Shown: in pieces, positions 46,489-58,111 of the stretch | Numbering within the stretch: the first letter of the stretch is position 1 | How the letters are laid out: each line of letters opens with the position of its first letter | Origin: Amphibalanus amphitrite | Taxonomy: Eukaryota > Arthropoda > Thecostraca > Balanomorpha > Balanidae | Assembly (NCBI RefSeq): GCF_019059575.1 | Contig: NW_024882205.1 | Location: 248,001 to 312,000, forward strand | Direction: 5' to 3' | Length of the DNA stretch: 64,000 bases | Translations under genes and position numbers: made by a program | Notes under the pieces: generated by a model | What the model was told of the DNA's origin: nothing | Databases searched by the model: none | Seen by the model: only the letters and a program-made list of their open reading frames with translations

Positions 46489-47130
46489 ATGAGCGGACCG
46501 CCGCGAACCTGGCGCCGGTCCCAGGCGAGCACACCGCTCGGGAGGGACCGGCTCCGGCAGCCGTTTCGGTCGCCGCTACTGGCGAACCGGACTGGCGCCT
46601 CTCCAGCCACGGGAAAAACGACAACTGCGAGCTCTACCTCCCCGGCGAGCAAGACGAACTCTACCTCTCCGGTACTAGCGAGCACGGCGAGTGCGTCCGT
46701 CCCGTTCCGGTCTCCTCTGCTAACTGGCACACCGAGCCGTGTTGAGACTTCGACGTCTGGTGGGGTCTACCCACCAGCCGGAGACACTCCTCTGACCGGC
46801 GATAGCGCCGCCTCTCCGGTCCTACGAGACACCCCCAGAGTCGGCGCAGTAGCGGGCTCAGACTCGGTGTCAGAGTCACCCTCAGTGGACGGCGCAGATG
46901 ACTCGTCGCTCGCGGCAGCACTGGCGGCGGCGGACGCTGAGCTGGCCCGTCTGGAGGCGGCTGGGTGTCGCGCGGAGCAGCTGCCGCTCTACATTGACGC
47001 GCTGCACGGCTACAATGAGATCAAAGACGCGGCGCAGTTGGTGATGGGCAGGATAGCTGAGCTGGACGGCGTCACCGTGCGCTCTGTGCACCAGCGGTAC
47101 GAGTGTCTGCCGCCGGCCGAGCGCCAGTGA
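46489..47130 (+). CDS. SWI5: DNA repair protein SWI5 homologue
   Basis: SWI5 pairs with SFR1/MEI5 to support RAD51 in homologous recombination. The 213-residue frame begins at ATGAGCGGACC (46489). The conserved part is the last ~75 residues: a heptad-rich helix (LAAALAAADAELARLEAAG), then LHGYNEIKDAAQLVMGRIAE and a GVTVRSVH block, which is the family hallmark (LHEYN-IKD--Q---G------GVT). The N-terminal 130 residues are Ser/Thr/Pro-rich and disordered, and contain PFRSPLL twice. The family's usual acidic C-terminal end is replaced by a short PPAERQ tail. It could be called only 'Swi5 domain protein' by a cautious reader. Confidence 0.85.
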   Translation: MSGPPRTWRRSQASTPLGRDRLRQPFRSPLLANRTGASPATGKTTTASSTSPASKTNSTSPVLASTASASVPFRSPLLTGTPSRVETSTSGGVYPPAGDTPLTGDSAASPVLRDTPRVGAVAGSDSVSESPSVDGADDSSLAAALAAADAELARLEAAGCRAEQLPLYIDALHGYNEIKDAAQLVMGRIAELDGVTVRSVHQRYECLPPAERQ

Positions 47131-48538
47131 CTGGGGGGCCAATTTACGGACGTCAGCGACTGAGGCTGATCTGCGGACGCCAGTGATCGAGTCGGGCTGA
47201 TGGGAGAAGAGATGAGACAAGACGTAGGGCGGAAGCTGGGTGTCTGCAGTGACGAGTCTCTGGCTGTGATTGAGCGTAGGCGTTAGCGCACCTGATAAGG
47301 GGAGTGGAGTCAGTACAGCTCTTCAGTGAGTCCGTCTCGAGCGGTGCTGGCTGTTGTGTGACCTGTGTGATCTGCCAACGATATAACACGATGACGATAT
47401 GGCTATGCCCGTCTTGCAATCTATCACTGCCGCTGCTCAATATATTGCATTGTACAACCATGCATTAGTTGAAGACTCCGAGAAGCCACAAGTTGTGGCT
47501 TTGTTCTGGCCACTTGTTTGTTATCGCGTAGAGTCTTTCATCCCGTTTCACACGCTTCTGCATTTCGTTACATCTTTCGTCAGCTCATGCTGAGCCCTAT
47601 TTGTGTTGGTCTGCCGTTTAAATATCGCTTTGAATCGATCTATGACCATTCATTGCATCTTGTGATATTGTATGAGTTGTGGAAGTGAAAATGTTCGAGC
47701 TAATATATCTTATGTTTAACATTTTATTTGGTTAGTTAGGTATATCAGACATCCATGATTCGCTCATTCGGGTAAAAGTAATCGCTTTATCTTCTGTTGA
47801 TTAATCCCCTCTGACATCTCTACACTTTTTCAAAACGTCCAACATCGGTAAACAGGTGGAAGCTCACGGTCAGCTTTGTTACAAATGTTTGCATTGCCAG
47901 AGACCAAGAGCAAAAATGTGTGTGTGTCTGGTCATGACAAAGCTGGCGGCGGCAGATTTTTGCTTCCGAGTGAAGGAATGATGGATCATGCATCCATGCA
48001 GCGCCAACAGCACCAATCGCAGTTATGATTGGTTATAAAAAACATGTCGAACCATACATATTCGTTGCAAGATCATTCAACGTACTTGTCAATTTCGTAA
48101 TATTGCCTCTTTTATATTTTTCCCACGGTTTGTTTACTTCGACCAGCTGACTGGTCACGTGGTACAGCTCTTGGTAGAGCATCCTTCAATAACGGAACGG
48201 TTCTCAGCAATGACAAGCAAATTTGAAGATTTATTGGCATTATTTTTGACAAAGGGACAATATTTCTATTCTAAAACACGGACTAGTCTTCGTACAATGT
48301 ATATTTGATACAGTTTTGCTAACATACCAATACAATTTCCACGGATGTTTCAGTTATTTGGAAATGTGCCCTGAAATGGTCCGATCGTTGCGCAGCTGGC
48401 TTCCTCCGCTGGCTCCGCTGTCCTCATTGTGTTGCGTTTCTGTGGCCTTGAAGGTGGTTGGCTCCTGAGTCGTTTTACAGGAAGAGGCCCTGAGGGGCAA
48501 GATAAATTTTTACGGTTTGTGACACTTTTTTGGTCAAG
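47131..48538. other. Spacer between SWI5 and UBE2H
   Basis: No gene is seen. The sequence is AT-rich. The last 200 bases before 48539 are GC-richer and are the likely UBE2H promoter and leader. Confidence 0.4.
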
Positions 48539-51500
48539 ATGTCTTCTCCAAGTGCAGGAAAGAAGAGGATGGACACTGATGTCATTAAATTGTATCCTTT
48601 ATCGCATGGTTTTGCATCGAAAAGTTGTGATGTCTTTGTTTGACGGTGCTCACCGATGCCCTTTGCATTTTCCCAACATAACATTTTGATATTTTGCAAT
48701 ATGTAGCTTATATCAATGCATTCTGAGGTTATGTTAAAGGAAATAGTTCACTTTTGACATGGGGTTTTGAACTGGAATAGCAGTTTTGTTGCTTGCGCTG
48801 AGACTAGCACAAATCAGAAGCTTTTACGGCCCAACGATCACCCTAGACGAAGATATTACATTTTTCGTTCCGAAAAGAGTGCCTTGCAGAGGAATGCGTG
48901 CCTTGCTGAGGAATGCAGTCACGTCATCGTCAGCCAATCAGAATGCTGCTTACAGCCGATGGGTTTGTCCTACGCAATATGATTGGTCAACGCGTAATAA
49001 GCTTCCGCGTCAAACATTATTTTATATAGAATATAGTTCTTCTGATACTAAAATGTAGAAAATAATCCTTTTTACAAAAACGTTTTGTTTTATTTTCTGA
49101 TCATTTTGAGCATAAAAAAACATAAATCCATAGCAAAATACTAATTTCAGGAAAGTGAACTATTTCCTTTAAAGAAAAATACAGCATTGACAGCCACCAG
49201 CTCAAAATAAATTATTGCTTTCTTACAAAAGACCTGAATTTTGACCTACTTTCATTTTTATCTCATTTGTTCTATATTTTCAGTATATTGTGTGATTGTT
49301 GAACTATGCCTATAACATCTAAGCACCTATCAGTATCCTTTCTATTTCTGTTGAACTTCACAAGTGCTTGATGCCACAGAAAAATTCATCAAAATGTGAT
49401 CTGCGACCTTCAATTTTCGTTTTCCCAATGCTTGAGAATGTTGCCCACTGTAATTCATTGCTTAAAATGTAACATTTTATGTGGTCAACATAAATTATTG
49501 ATATACCAAGGAATTTTCTATGGCCCAACTTGAGTTTCACAAAAGCTACCAATACAAATACATTTTTCACATGGGTGCACTTCATTTTTCAATTAAATTC
49601 ACCCAACTAAAACATAGGCCTATAAACCAGTCTAAACTTTTAGGAAGTCTCATTTTTTCCTCTTAGAAAATCATGAATTTTGAAACATTTTTCATAATAT
49701 TTTGAGAAATATGTAAGAAATGAAACAGACATGCAGGCTGCTTGATTTCATTAAATCACACAATGAAAACTGGTTCTTGAATCTTGACATAAGCACACAC
49801 AAATTCACCCTTTTATGCATCCAAAGGCCCTGCATACCTTGCCTAGATCCAATCAGGATTAAATGGAGAAGGTTGGCAGGAAGTGACACTAGGTTATCAG
49901 GCATATTCAATATAAATGTTGATTCTTTCATTCTATGATAGCTCATCAAGAGAAGGTTCCATATGCTTGGAGCATTTAGGCAGGGTGTGGTCACAGCACT
50001 TCATCTGTCAAGTTCATATTCATTGTCATTATCAGCTCTGCCTGAGTAGCTTTGTTGGAAACTGGCTGCCACAGTTATCCTATGGCAACCACCTGAATAT
50101 ACTACAAGTTAGCTGGCTCACATTGGTGAGAATTGACAGGCATGCTTTGAAGTTTGGCAAATCCCTGCCATTTTCTCTTTTATTGACCTGTTAGACATTG
50201 CAGCCCTGAGCAGATGAAATAAACAAGAATGCACCATAAACAATTTAAACTTCTTTCATTGACATTTCAATGAAGATTGTTCTTGCTAGAACATTATTGC
50301 TTACATAATCTTTTTTGGCCTGGAGCTTTGATGATGATTGCTTTGATGATAAATATAGGTACAATATTTTCCATCAGGTTTCTTAGCATGATGGAAGAAC
50401 AGTCCAGCGAGTTGCAGGCTGGAGTAGAACAAACATTTTTTTTGCCTGTATCGAGGGGGGGGGGGCGAACGGACCCCCTCGGTTTCTCGCGAATAACTCG
50501 CGTAAAAAGCGGCCGATCGCGACGAAACTTCCAATACCCTCGCGTTAATCAATTTTACACCTACCCTAAAAATTTCATGACCCTGACCCAAATGACCTTT
50601 GTGACCTGTGACTTATTTCTCAAGACTATGTTTGGCCGGAAACGCAATTCGGCGTATGTCGGCTCGCATTAGCCGCGTGTTTGCAGTCTTTTCGTGGTTT
50701 CAAGCGTTCAAACGTGTGATATGATGCTGGTCCCATGCATAAGGCCTGGTGCCAAGGTCATCTGAAGGTCAGGTCAGGTCATTGACCTTTGATGACCTCG
50801 GCTCTCTTTTTTTGAGTTTATATGTTTCCGGGCTGGTTTCTGGAGCTGAATTCGAATTTAGCAACCATTTTAACATTTACGAAGTAGTTTTGGTGCCTTC
50901 GTACGTAACATGTTACCCCGCGCTGGGCCGGTGCTCTGAGATTCCGTGCCGGGCCGGGGGAGGGGGGTGTCTGAACACCCCCCCCCTTCTAACTCGGCTC
51001 CTGGGCCACGTTGCGACACGCGGTAAGCGGCAATCGAAAGAACGTCCAAAATAAGGACGAAAACACTTCGGTCATTTTTTAGCTCAGGTCGAAGGTCAGG
51101 TCACCAGAGGTCACCAAAGGTAAAATGTTGACTATTTCAACATTTTGGAAACTGCCGACGGCTATCTCGGGAACCCATAGAGCTACAGCGCCGCGGAAAA
51201 GCGCATTCGATAGCCCTTTTACAGACCTTTCTGAATAATGTTCTCAGATTTGACCTCAGGTCAACGGTTTAGCCTCCAGAGGGCAAAAACTCCAAAAATA
51301 GCCGTTTTTATGAAAAAACGTTTTTCGGCAATAACTTTTGACTCAAAAGAGTCATGACATTACTTTTGCCAGCATCGTGTTCCTCTCGTCGAGACGCGTC
51401 GAATGAACTATAATTTGACCTTAAAAGGTCAGTTTGAAAATTTGACCTCAGGTCAAGGTCATGACCTGACCGGAAAAGGTCATGTTGCATATCAGTCGAT

Positions 51501-54399
51501 CCGCAACGTCGAGCCAATACATCTAAGGCGTTTTCAGTGCTCTAGCACGCCTCTATCAGCAGTTATTAGCGAAAAACTGTTAGATTCTGTTCGTGACCTG
51601 AGATGACCTCGGGGACATAACGAGGGGTCACAGTTGCCAGTTTTCGGTTCAGTGTGTCAATCTTACCTACATCTCGATGTTAAGAGTGTCTAGAATAGCG
51701 TTCGTGCAAAACAGACGCTTTTCAATTTTCTCCCATTGAATTTATAATGGAGAGGCCGCAAAATTGACCTGACCTTAGGTCACTGATATCGAAATTCCGA
51801 GATATACATTTCATAGATAATGTTGCTCATATCAATCGCGGAAAGTTTCAAAGCAATCAATTAATCGGTGTAGCTATGACGAGCATTCTTATTTTTTCCG
51901 AGGTGAGGTCACTTGGCGTGACCTGGTGACCTGACCTAAGGCGACCTGGGTCTGAAATTTTCACAACATGTGCGGAAAAGATGTACGAACAGGTGTGCCA
52001 AAAACGGAGGCGCTGAGAATTCTGCGAAAAACCGCAGGGGGGGGGGGGTGTTCAAACACAGGCCCGGCGTGGGCTACTGCTGTCAGAGGCGGTTGACACG
52101 TACTACGAATTATTGATGTCAGTTACAGAAAATCGAAATACTGATACCAAACCAAATACCAACCAACACCGTGGGGAAATACCGAAACCAAACCAACTTG
52201 AGAACATGAGGGAAATACCGACTTTTTACCAATTCCTTAGCCTCTTATACATTAATGAGGGTTCATGATACCAACAACATACCAAACTTATTAGGATTGA
52301 AATACCAAATACCAAATTGGTATCGGTTTGGTATCGGTTTACCAAAAAGTTGGTATCCGATTGACATCTCTACTACGAATACCCGTCAGGACCCCTACTG
52401 GATGACCTGACCTGACCCGACCTGACCTGACCTGACCCGACCTGGCCTAAATGCATGAAGACATCATCTAAGATCAAAACTAACATGATATTCGTGATCA
52501 GCACCCCGAAAACCTCCTAGCAGCCACACTACGACGTTCCAACAGGTACGGATTTTCCCGACTTTTGGGTCATTGACCTGACCTGGTAGGTCAACCAATG
52601 ACCTAGGACCTTAAAATTGGGTATCATCGGTTTCCTCTCGTCATGGGTAACACCTTTATATTTTCCGCGAAGCTCTAGCTCGATCAGGGCCAATCGATAA
52701 GGGGGGGGGCGATCCAACGGACCTCCCCCCCCTTATACGTTCGCGGCTGGCAAAACACCAATACGGGCGAGGGTTAATGGCTAATGATTGGGGACTGGCA
52801 ATGGCTATCCGAAGCTAAAATCCTGATGGAACTGGTGGTTGCCTCTGTGATTTGGTGCCACACACTGTCCTTTACTACTCTATGAATTTAGTAACACTTC
52901 TGATCTATGTTTATGTGGCTGGAAGCTGCTTGTTGTATGAGGGGCTAGCAAACTTCCTTAACTGCACCTATCTCAGAATTGAGAGCAAGCATGAAGTCAC
53001 AATCATGGGAGGCTTGAATGAATTCTCAGTGAAGTTCTATGGACCTAAGAACAGTGAGTACTGACCAACAAGCACATAACGCTGGGCTACTGAGCAGAAA
53101 CTGCTACTGGCCCTGTCACTGATGGTCTTATTCAATTCAATGCTAAAATCAGTTTGAAAGTAAGATAGCTGACAATCTGTCTTAGCTCCAGAGATGGTAG
53201 CTGTGCTGGTATTCAGGGTAAAGAACAACGTGCATTTTCCATTTCACCAGAAAGCTGGTGGTCATTTCAGGCATAAAGCTCTTCCGTATTTTTTTATTAT
53301 TGCTTTTCCCTACCATTGGGGCCCGCGATGATCCTTCACTATAAGGAGGAACATTTCGATGCCAGCATGTCCTCGTCAGCATTGCAATATCGTACAGCAG
53401 CCTTGGTGATCTGGTGTGCTCTGTGATATCGTCCGTATGTCTCCGTAACACCACATCTGCCGTAACCTCCGCTCCCGCCCGGCAGCTCCGTACGAGGGCG
53501 GCGTCTGGAGAGTGCGGGTCCACCTGCCCGAGCACTACCCGTTCAAATCGCCCAGCATCGGCTTCATGAACAAGGTGTACCACCCCAACATTGACGAGAT
53601 GTCCGGCACCGTGTGTCTGGACGTCATCAACCAGGCCTGGACGGCACTCTACGGTGAGCGCGATGTAGATCTACCTGACGTTAGTTGCTACTAGAGTATT
53701 TATGCTAGTTGCTTGTGTGAACTCGCAGATGAGTGCGCTGGAAAGTTCGCCTGGAATTGATTCTCCAGGTAACATTTAATCTATAAATTAGTACTTATTG
53801 TTTCTTTCCCTTCGCGGTCTATTTTTCAGATTTGTCCAACATCTTCGAGTCTTTCCTGCCACAGCTGCTGACCTACCCGAATCCGATCGATCCGCTCAAC
53901 GGAGACGCGGCAGCCATGTACATGCACAAACCTGAAGAGTACAAGAAAAAAGTCATGGGTGAGTCCATGAGTTCGTACTTCTCAGTTTTCCGCTCGGGAT
54001 TGAATGGCTATTCTTTCGGCCTGTTGAATTGGTTAAAATACCTATATCGGTTCATCGAATATAAATCACTAGAAGAAACCGCATCGAGTAGCGCTTGCCT
54101 AATGCATGGTGCGATTATTACGTTTGTTGTTCAGTTCAGGCGGAAATGAATCCCGACATTGATCTCATACTTCGTCACATCAGCCTCTTCCATCCCACCC
54201 CTCCCCGCCGGAACAGAGACCGTATTTCACCTCTCCCCTCCCCCCCCGTCGGCCGGCAGAGTATGTGCGCCGCTACGCTACCGAGGAGGCGCTGGCGCCC
54301 ATCGAGGCCGACGGCGCCGACGCGGCCTCTTCCAGCGACGCCAGCGAGTCGTCCATGTCCGACTTCTCCGAGGACGAGGCACGCGACATGGAGCTATAG
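48539..54399 (+). CDS. UBE2H: Ubiquitin-conjugating enzyme E2 H
   Basis: Five coding exons (48539-48591, 52977-53053, 53486-53653, 53830-53958, 54260-54399) give 188 residues, close to the vertebrate length. The start [18 protein letters not shown] is the family N-terminus and fixes the distant first exon. The UBC fold follows, with HPNID and the catalytic Cys87 in SGTVCLDV, then [20 protein letters not shown]. The acidic tail [16 protein letters not shown] ends the protein exactly as in the family. The 4.4 kb first intron is filled with nested transposons. The first donor (TTGTATCC) is a non-ideal but valid GT site. UBE2H acts with the CTLH/GID E3 complex in animals (family knowledge). Confidence 0.97.
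48734..49172. mobile_element. TTAA-flanked MITE (family A, copy 3) in UBE2H intron 1
   Basis: Almost identical to 39111-39550, with the same TTAAAGGAAATAGTTCAC ends. It sits 140 bases after the first coding exon of UBE2H. Confidence 0.9.
49173..50443. other. UBE2H intron, unstructured part
   Basis: AT-rich intron sequence with no gene, repeat family or RNA gene that I can recognise. Confidence 0.4.
50917..52077. mobile_element. Element nested in the family C copy (family E)
   Basis: It interrupts the family C sequence after GTAACATGTTAC. Its ends share a GCCGGGCC / GGCCCGGC block and a hairpin with a G run, TGTCTGAACA or TGTTCAAACA, and a C run, so it is built like families B and C. It carries dense AGGTCA words (51080-51110, 51420-51480, 51770, 51905-51945). 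No ORF is recognisable. Confidence 0.65.
52111..52370. mobile_element. Small element of ACCAAATACCAA repeats with a 10-base flanking duplication
   Basis: It is flanked on both sides by TACTACGAAT (52101-52110 and 52371-52380), which occurs once in the intact family C copy, so this is a real insertion. The ends share GATGTCA in inverted orientation. Most of the body is ACCAAATACC-type repeats, with the complement TTGGTATCGG near the right end. Confidence 0.75.
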
Positions 54400-57300
54400 C
54401 CCGCCGACCGTCCGCGCGCCGGGTCCGCCGGCTCCGGCCCGAGGCCCCGCTCCGGATCCAGTGCTGGTGGTCACGACTCTAACGCCAGCCCCGGCCGCGA
54501 CTTTGATGCTGTGCCGGGCTCCAGTCCGGGCCACGACCCAGGTGGTGTCTCGGGCTCCGTTCACTGCGCTGTGATGCGCGATGACCGTGAGCCTGAGCTT
54601 GGTGTGTCCGGTGTGACCGGGTCTGGAGCTGGTCCATCCAGTGCTGGGTCTGAAGCTGGCCTGTCCGCTACAGCCGAGCATGAATGTGGTCTGGCCATCA
54701 CATCCGAGTCTAGCCCTAGTGCCGAACCTGAAACTGATCTACCAGACACAGTCGGACCCGGAGTCGGCCCATCCAGTGTCACCAGACCTGGCGTTGGTCT
54801 GCGCGACTCCAACGGACGCGGACCGAGCCGGGCCGGACCGGCGCGCGGTCCCGGTGCCCGCCCTACCTATGGGACGGAGGGCGGTGCCATGTCCAGTCGG
54901 GCGTCCCCGTCCCCAGTGAGGGAGAACACAGCGGCGGCTCGCCGGGCGCCGCCACACCCCTGAACACTGACAGAGAAACGCGCGTGGCGTATTTTTACCG
55001 TATATAGATGTGTGCGTATGTGTCGCGTGGTGAGCTGCCGGGCGGCCGGGGCGAGTGTGGCCGCTCGGGCCGCTCCAGGGACCGGCACCGGTCACTCTGC
55101 TTGCCGTGTTTGTTACGTTTTAGTCGGCGGGACGGCGGGAGGACCGCCGGCGACCGCTGCGGTCCGCGATCTCTTCTCAGCACTACCTTACATTGCTGTA
55201 GCGCCGCGCCGCCCCGCCGCCGTCGATAATTTTACGCTGCCGACCGCGCCCGCGAGAGTCATAGGTCTGTGTGAAATCGATAAGTATATCGTGTGTTGAT
55301 GAGTTTTATTGAATATTTTAGTTCGTTTGTTTGACTTACTCGCCACGCAAAAAGAGATGTGGCGACTGGCGAATGCACCCGCTTGTTTCATTCGGTAGCT
55401 TTGTGTTGTGCACGCTATCCCCGTTAATCACTATATGTTCTCTCTTGTGTTTCACTATGGCCGGGATGCGCGAAATGTCTGCTACTGTCGGTTTGCTTCG
55501 TCGGTAGCCGGGTTTTACGTTCGGTTTAGTCGACTGGTTATGAGCGATGCGGTGTTGTCCATTGCTGGTGAGCCGCCCTGCGAGCAGATACCAGCGCTCG
55601 CCGTGGGCCCGCTTGAAACTAGGAGTTGTCGCTTTCACCAGTAGCTGGCAGTGGTACTGGCTGCTCCTGTCTCCCGTGTACTGTACATAGTGGTTTAGTG
55701 ATGTGTCAATAATTAGTAGGGCTCCCTGCTGCCCCGAGTGTCGAGCGCAGCGGTGTGTAGGTGTGGCTCGATGGCAGCCGGGCTGCTGAAGGAGAGAGAG
55801 GAGAGGAGTGAGGGACAGAGGAGAGGAGTACGGTGGATAGGACAGCTGAACTCTCTGGCGTCGGCCGCCAACAGTTAACGATCGACAAGTCAACCCCGAC
55901 CTCACTACCACTAGGACTGAAGAGCACGGAAACCACCCATACCTCCATCATTGTGAGGGGCAGCCCACGCAAAAATACACAGTCCCCTACTGATGAGCGT
56001 GTGGTTGTAAACCGACTTCAGTGCACCAATCCACGACTAAGTACTGCAAACATGAACCCTCTAACAAGGCAATGATTGCTTTATCCTCTGTATGACCTGA
56101 AGGAATATGCTTCGTTTGTGACCCACTAAACAATGCACACGCCGCAGCTTCTGTTTGGGAAATAATGCTTTTGGTTAGTCACCTACGAATTAGGCCCTGA
56201 AATACAGGCGTTCAATATTTCGAAAGTATTTTTAATTTTATATGTTTCGTGGAATGCCTAATAGCTACGAAGCTGTGAAAGACAGCGGTGGAACATGGCG
56301 GTGGTATAAATCACCGCATCAATTAGCGGGTGATGAGCTGGGTGATGTCATCGTACGAGAGATGCCGTTCTGCGTTCACATTCTTGGCTGCACTGATGTC
56401 GCACGTTTGTCGTAACCCGCACGTGGTTTTGAGTGGGAATGACACTACACCCTTGCCAAGGAGTGGGCAAAGACCAGAATTTCACGTTCAAGAGTGCGGC
56501 GAGAACGGGTCGTATCCTCTTATCCCGAACAACGTTGACAAGAATGACGTTCCAACCATGGCCCCAATCGGTTCTATCCTGGGTCAGCTCTGTCAATACA
56601 CGACAACCATCCAGAGACTCAATAAAGGAACGGCAAGTTCTGTATTATCATAGGGCGATCATGCGCGGTACAGCATACACACATCACGTAGGTATGAATA
56701 CATCGCGCATGAAAACGACCAGTGGCGCCTGCCCGCTCGCACGGAGGGGCCCTGGTCCACGCCAATCACATGTTTGGAGGTGTCGCAGCACAGGCCCCGG
56801 GTACAGCAGCCGGGAGTGGAGGGGGTCGGCACAGTCTACTCGGACAGCACAGGCAATCCTGTGAGAGGTAACACCGCCTAGCACCCCATTGTTCGACACA
56901 GGACCTCCGTTGAACGCAAGCGACCAGTGATCGGTATGGAGTCAGAATCGCGGTATACATCTGACACTGGGATATGCAAGTGAAATGAGGTAACGAATGA
57001 ACAGGCACACAATTCCCAGCTTGATTGCATTCGAATGTCGGATACACATGAGAATGGTACCCAGTCCGACGACAAGCAATGAAACAGGTGATTTCGGATG
57101 TCCTTGACTTCGACTTCTCAGTTGAAGCGGGGCACTCACTGGGGTAACTGCTCTAGTCCAAACATTCACAGTCAGTTGAATGACATATTTACAAAGCGCT
57201 CATGCAGCTAAACGTCTCTCGTCCACATACATTCACCCTGACACACACATTGATACACAGGCTGTTAGCGCCGAGTTGGGCTATTCTCCAGAAAACCGGA

Positions 57301-58111
57301 GGTATGTCTCAGCTGCAGCACATCGCTGACCTCTGGCGCCAGCACATCCCATACTCCATACACGCACATATTGCATTGAGTTCTATTTATGCCGTCTGTG
57401 CACTGTCAGGCGCTCGCTGTCAATGCTGTCAAAGCACACAGAACTGTGAGGATCATACATGTCAGCAGGATTAGCTGTGATAACCCTGAGTGGTTATACA
57501 GCACCAACGCAGTCCTGTGTCCAGCTCAGTGCCGGCTGCCCCCAGTCTGAGATCAAACACAAACTAAAGCCAATCTGTCCTGTCGTAAGATGGAAACCAT
57601 AGCATGTACCCTCTGCTAGCGCGGACATTGGTAAGCAGACTGTTCTTGGATAGAAAGAACAGTCTATCCCGTCATTGCTGGACGCATTGCTGGAGCGATC
57701 TAAGCGTACAAGGAGAGGCACAACCACGCGGGTGGGTACACAATATGCGGTTACACTTGCGGCGATTCATGTCTTTCTCTGACGAATTATACGTCCTAGT
57801 GGGCGGCGCTCCAGCCGACCGGCGGCTATTAGCGCACTCCGGGGTGACCCGTAGAGGACTGTCTCGACCGACTTCTCAAGGCAGCAAGCCAGCCCCCGGT
57901 CCACTGCCGCGCGGAACGGTCAGTCAGGTTACCACCCCACCCTCGAGACTATGCAGTCCACTATCCTAACGTCACCGGCTTCCCGTCGGCGGCAGACTCC
58001 GCACCCAGCCGGCGGGGCGCACTCGCCCGGCGCTGCGGGGCACGCTCGCCCCATTTGTACCTATTTCCGAGCCTGTCCCGGAGGTCGGGACAGACTCTCG
58101 GTCGGCCCGTC
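54400..58111. other. Tail-to-tail spacer between UBE2H (+) and USP19 (-)
   Basis: Contains both 3' UTRs. From 54440 to 54860 the sequence after the UBE2H stop is GC-rich, with imperfect repeats around GGTCCATCCAGTG and GAGCTGG. These keep frames open but do not look like a protein. The remaining 3 kb has no gene, tRNA or transposon I can identify. An AATAAA at 56621 is on the UBE2H strand but is far from the stop. Confidence 0.4.

Larger units (their letters stand above)
50444..52777. mobile_element. Family C element, reverse copy, interrupted by two insertions
   Basis: The outer segments (about 50444-50916 and 52381-52777) are the reverse complement of the element at 3202-4072. The right end closes with GAGGGTTAA, but the left end lacks a clean TTAACCC border and is probably eroded. 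The copy is split by an insertion at about 50917-52077 and by a second at 52111-52370. The hairpin G run / TCCGTTGG / C run structure is kept at both ends. Confidence 0.8.

Noticed and set aside
54511-54963. 150-codon frame after UBE2H
   Set aside because: Repetitive Gly/Ser/Pro composition from a tandem repeat in the probable 3' UTR. UBE2H already ends with its full family tail.
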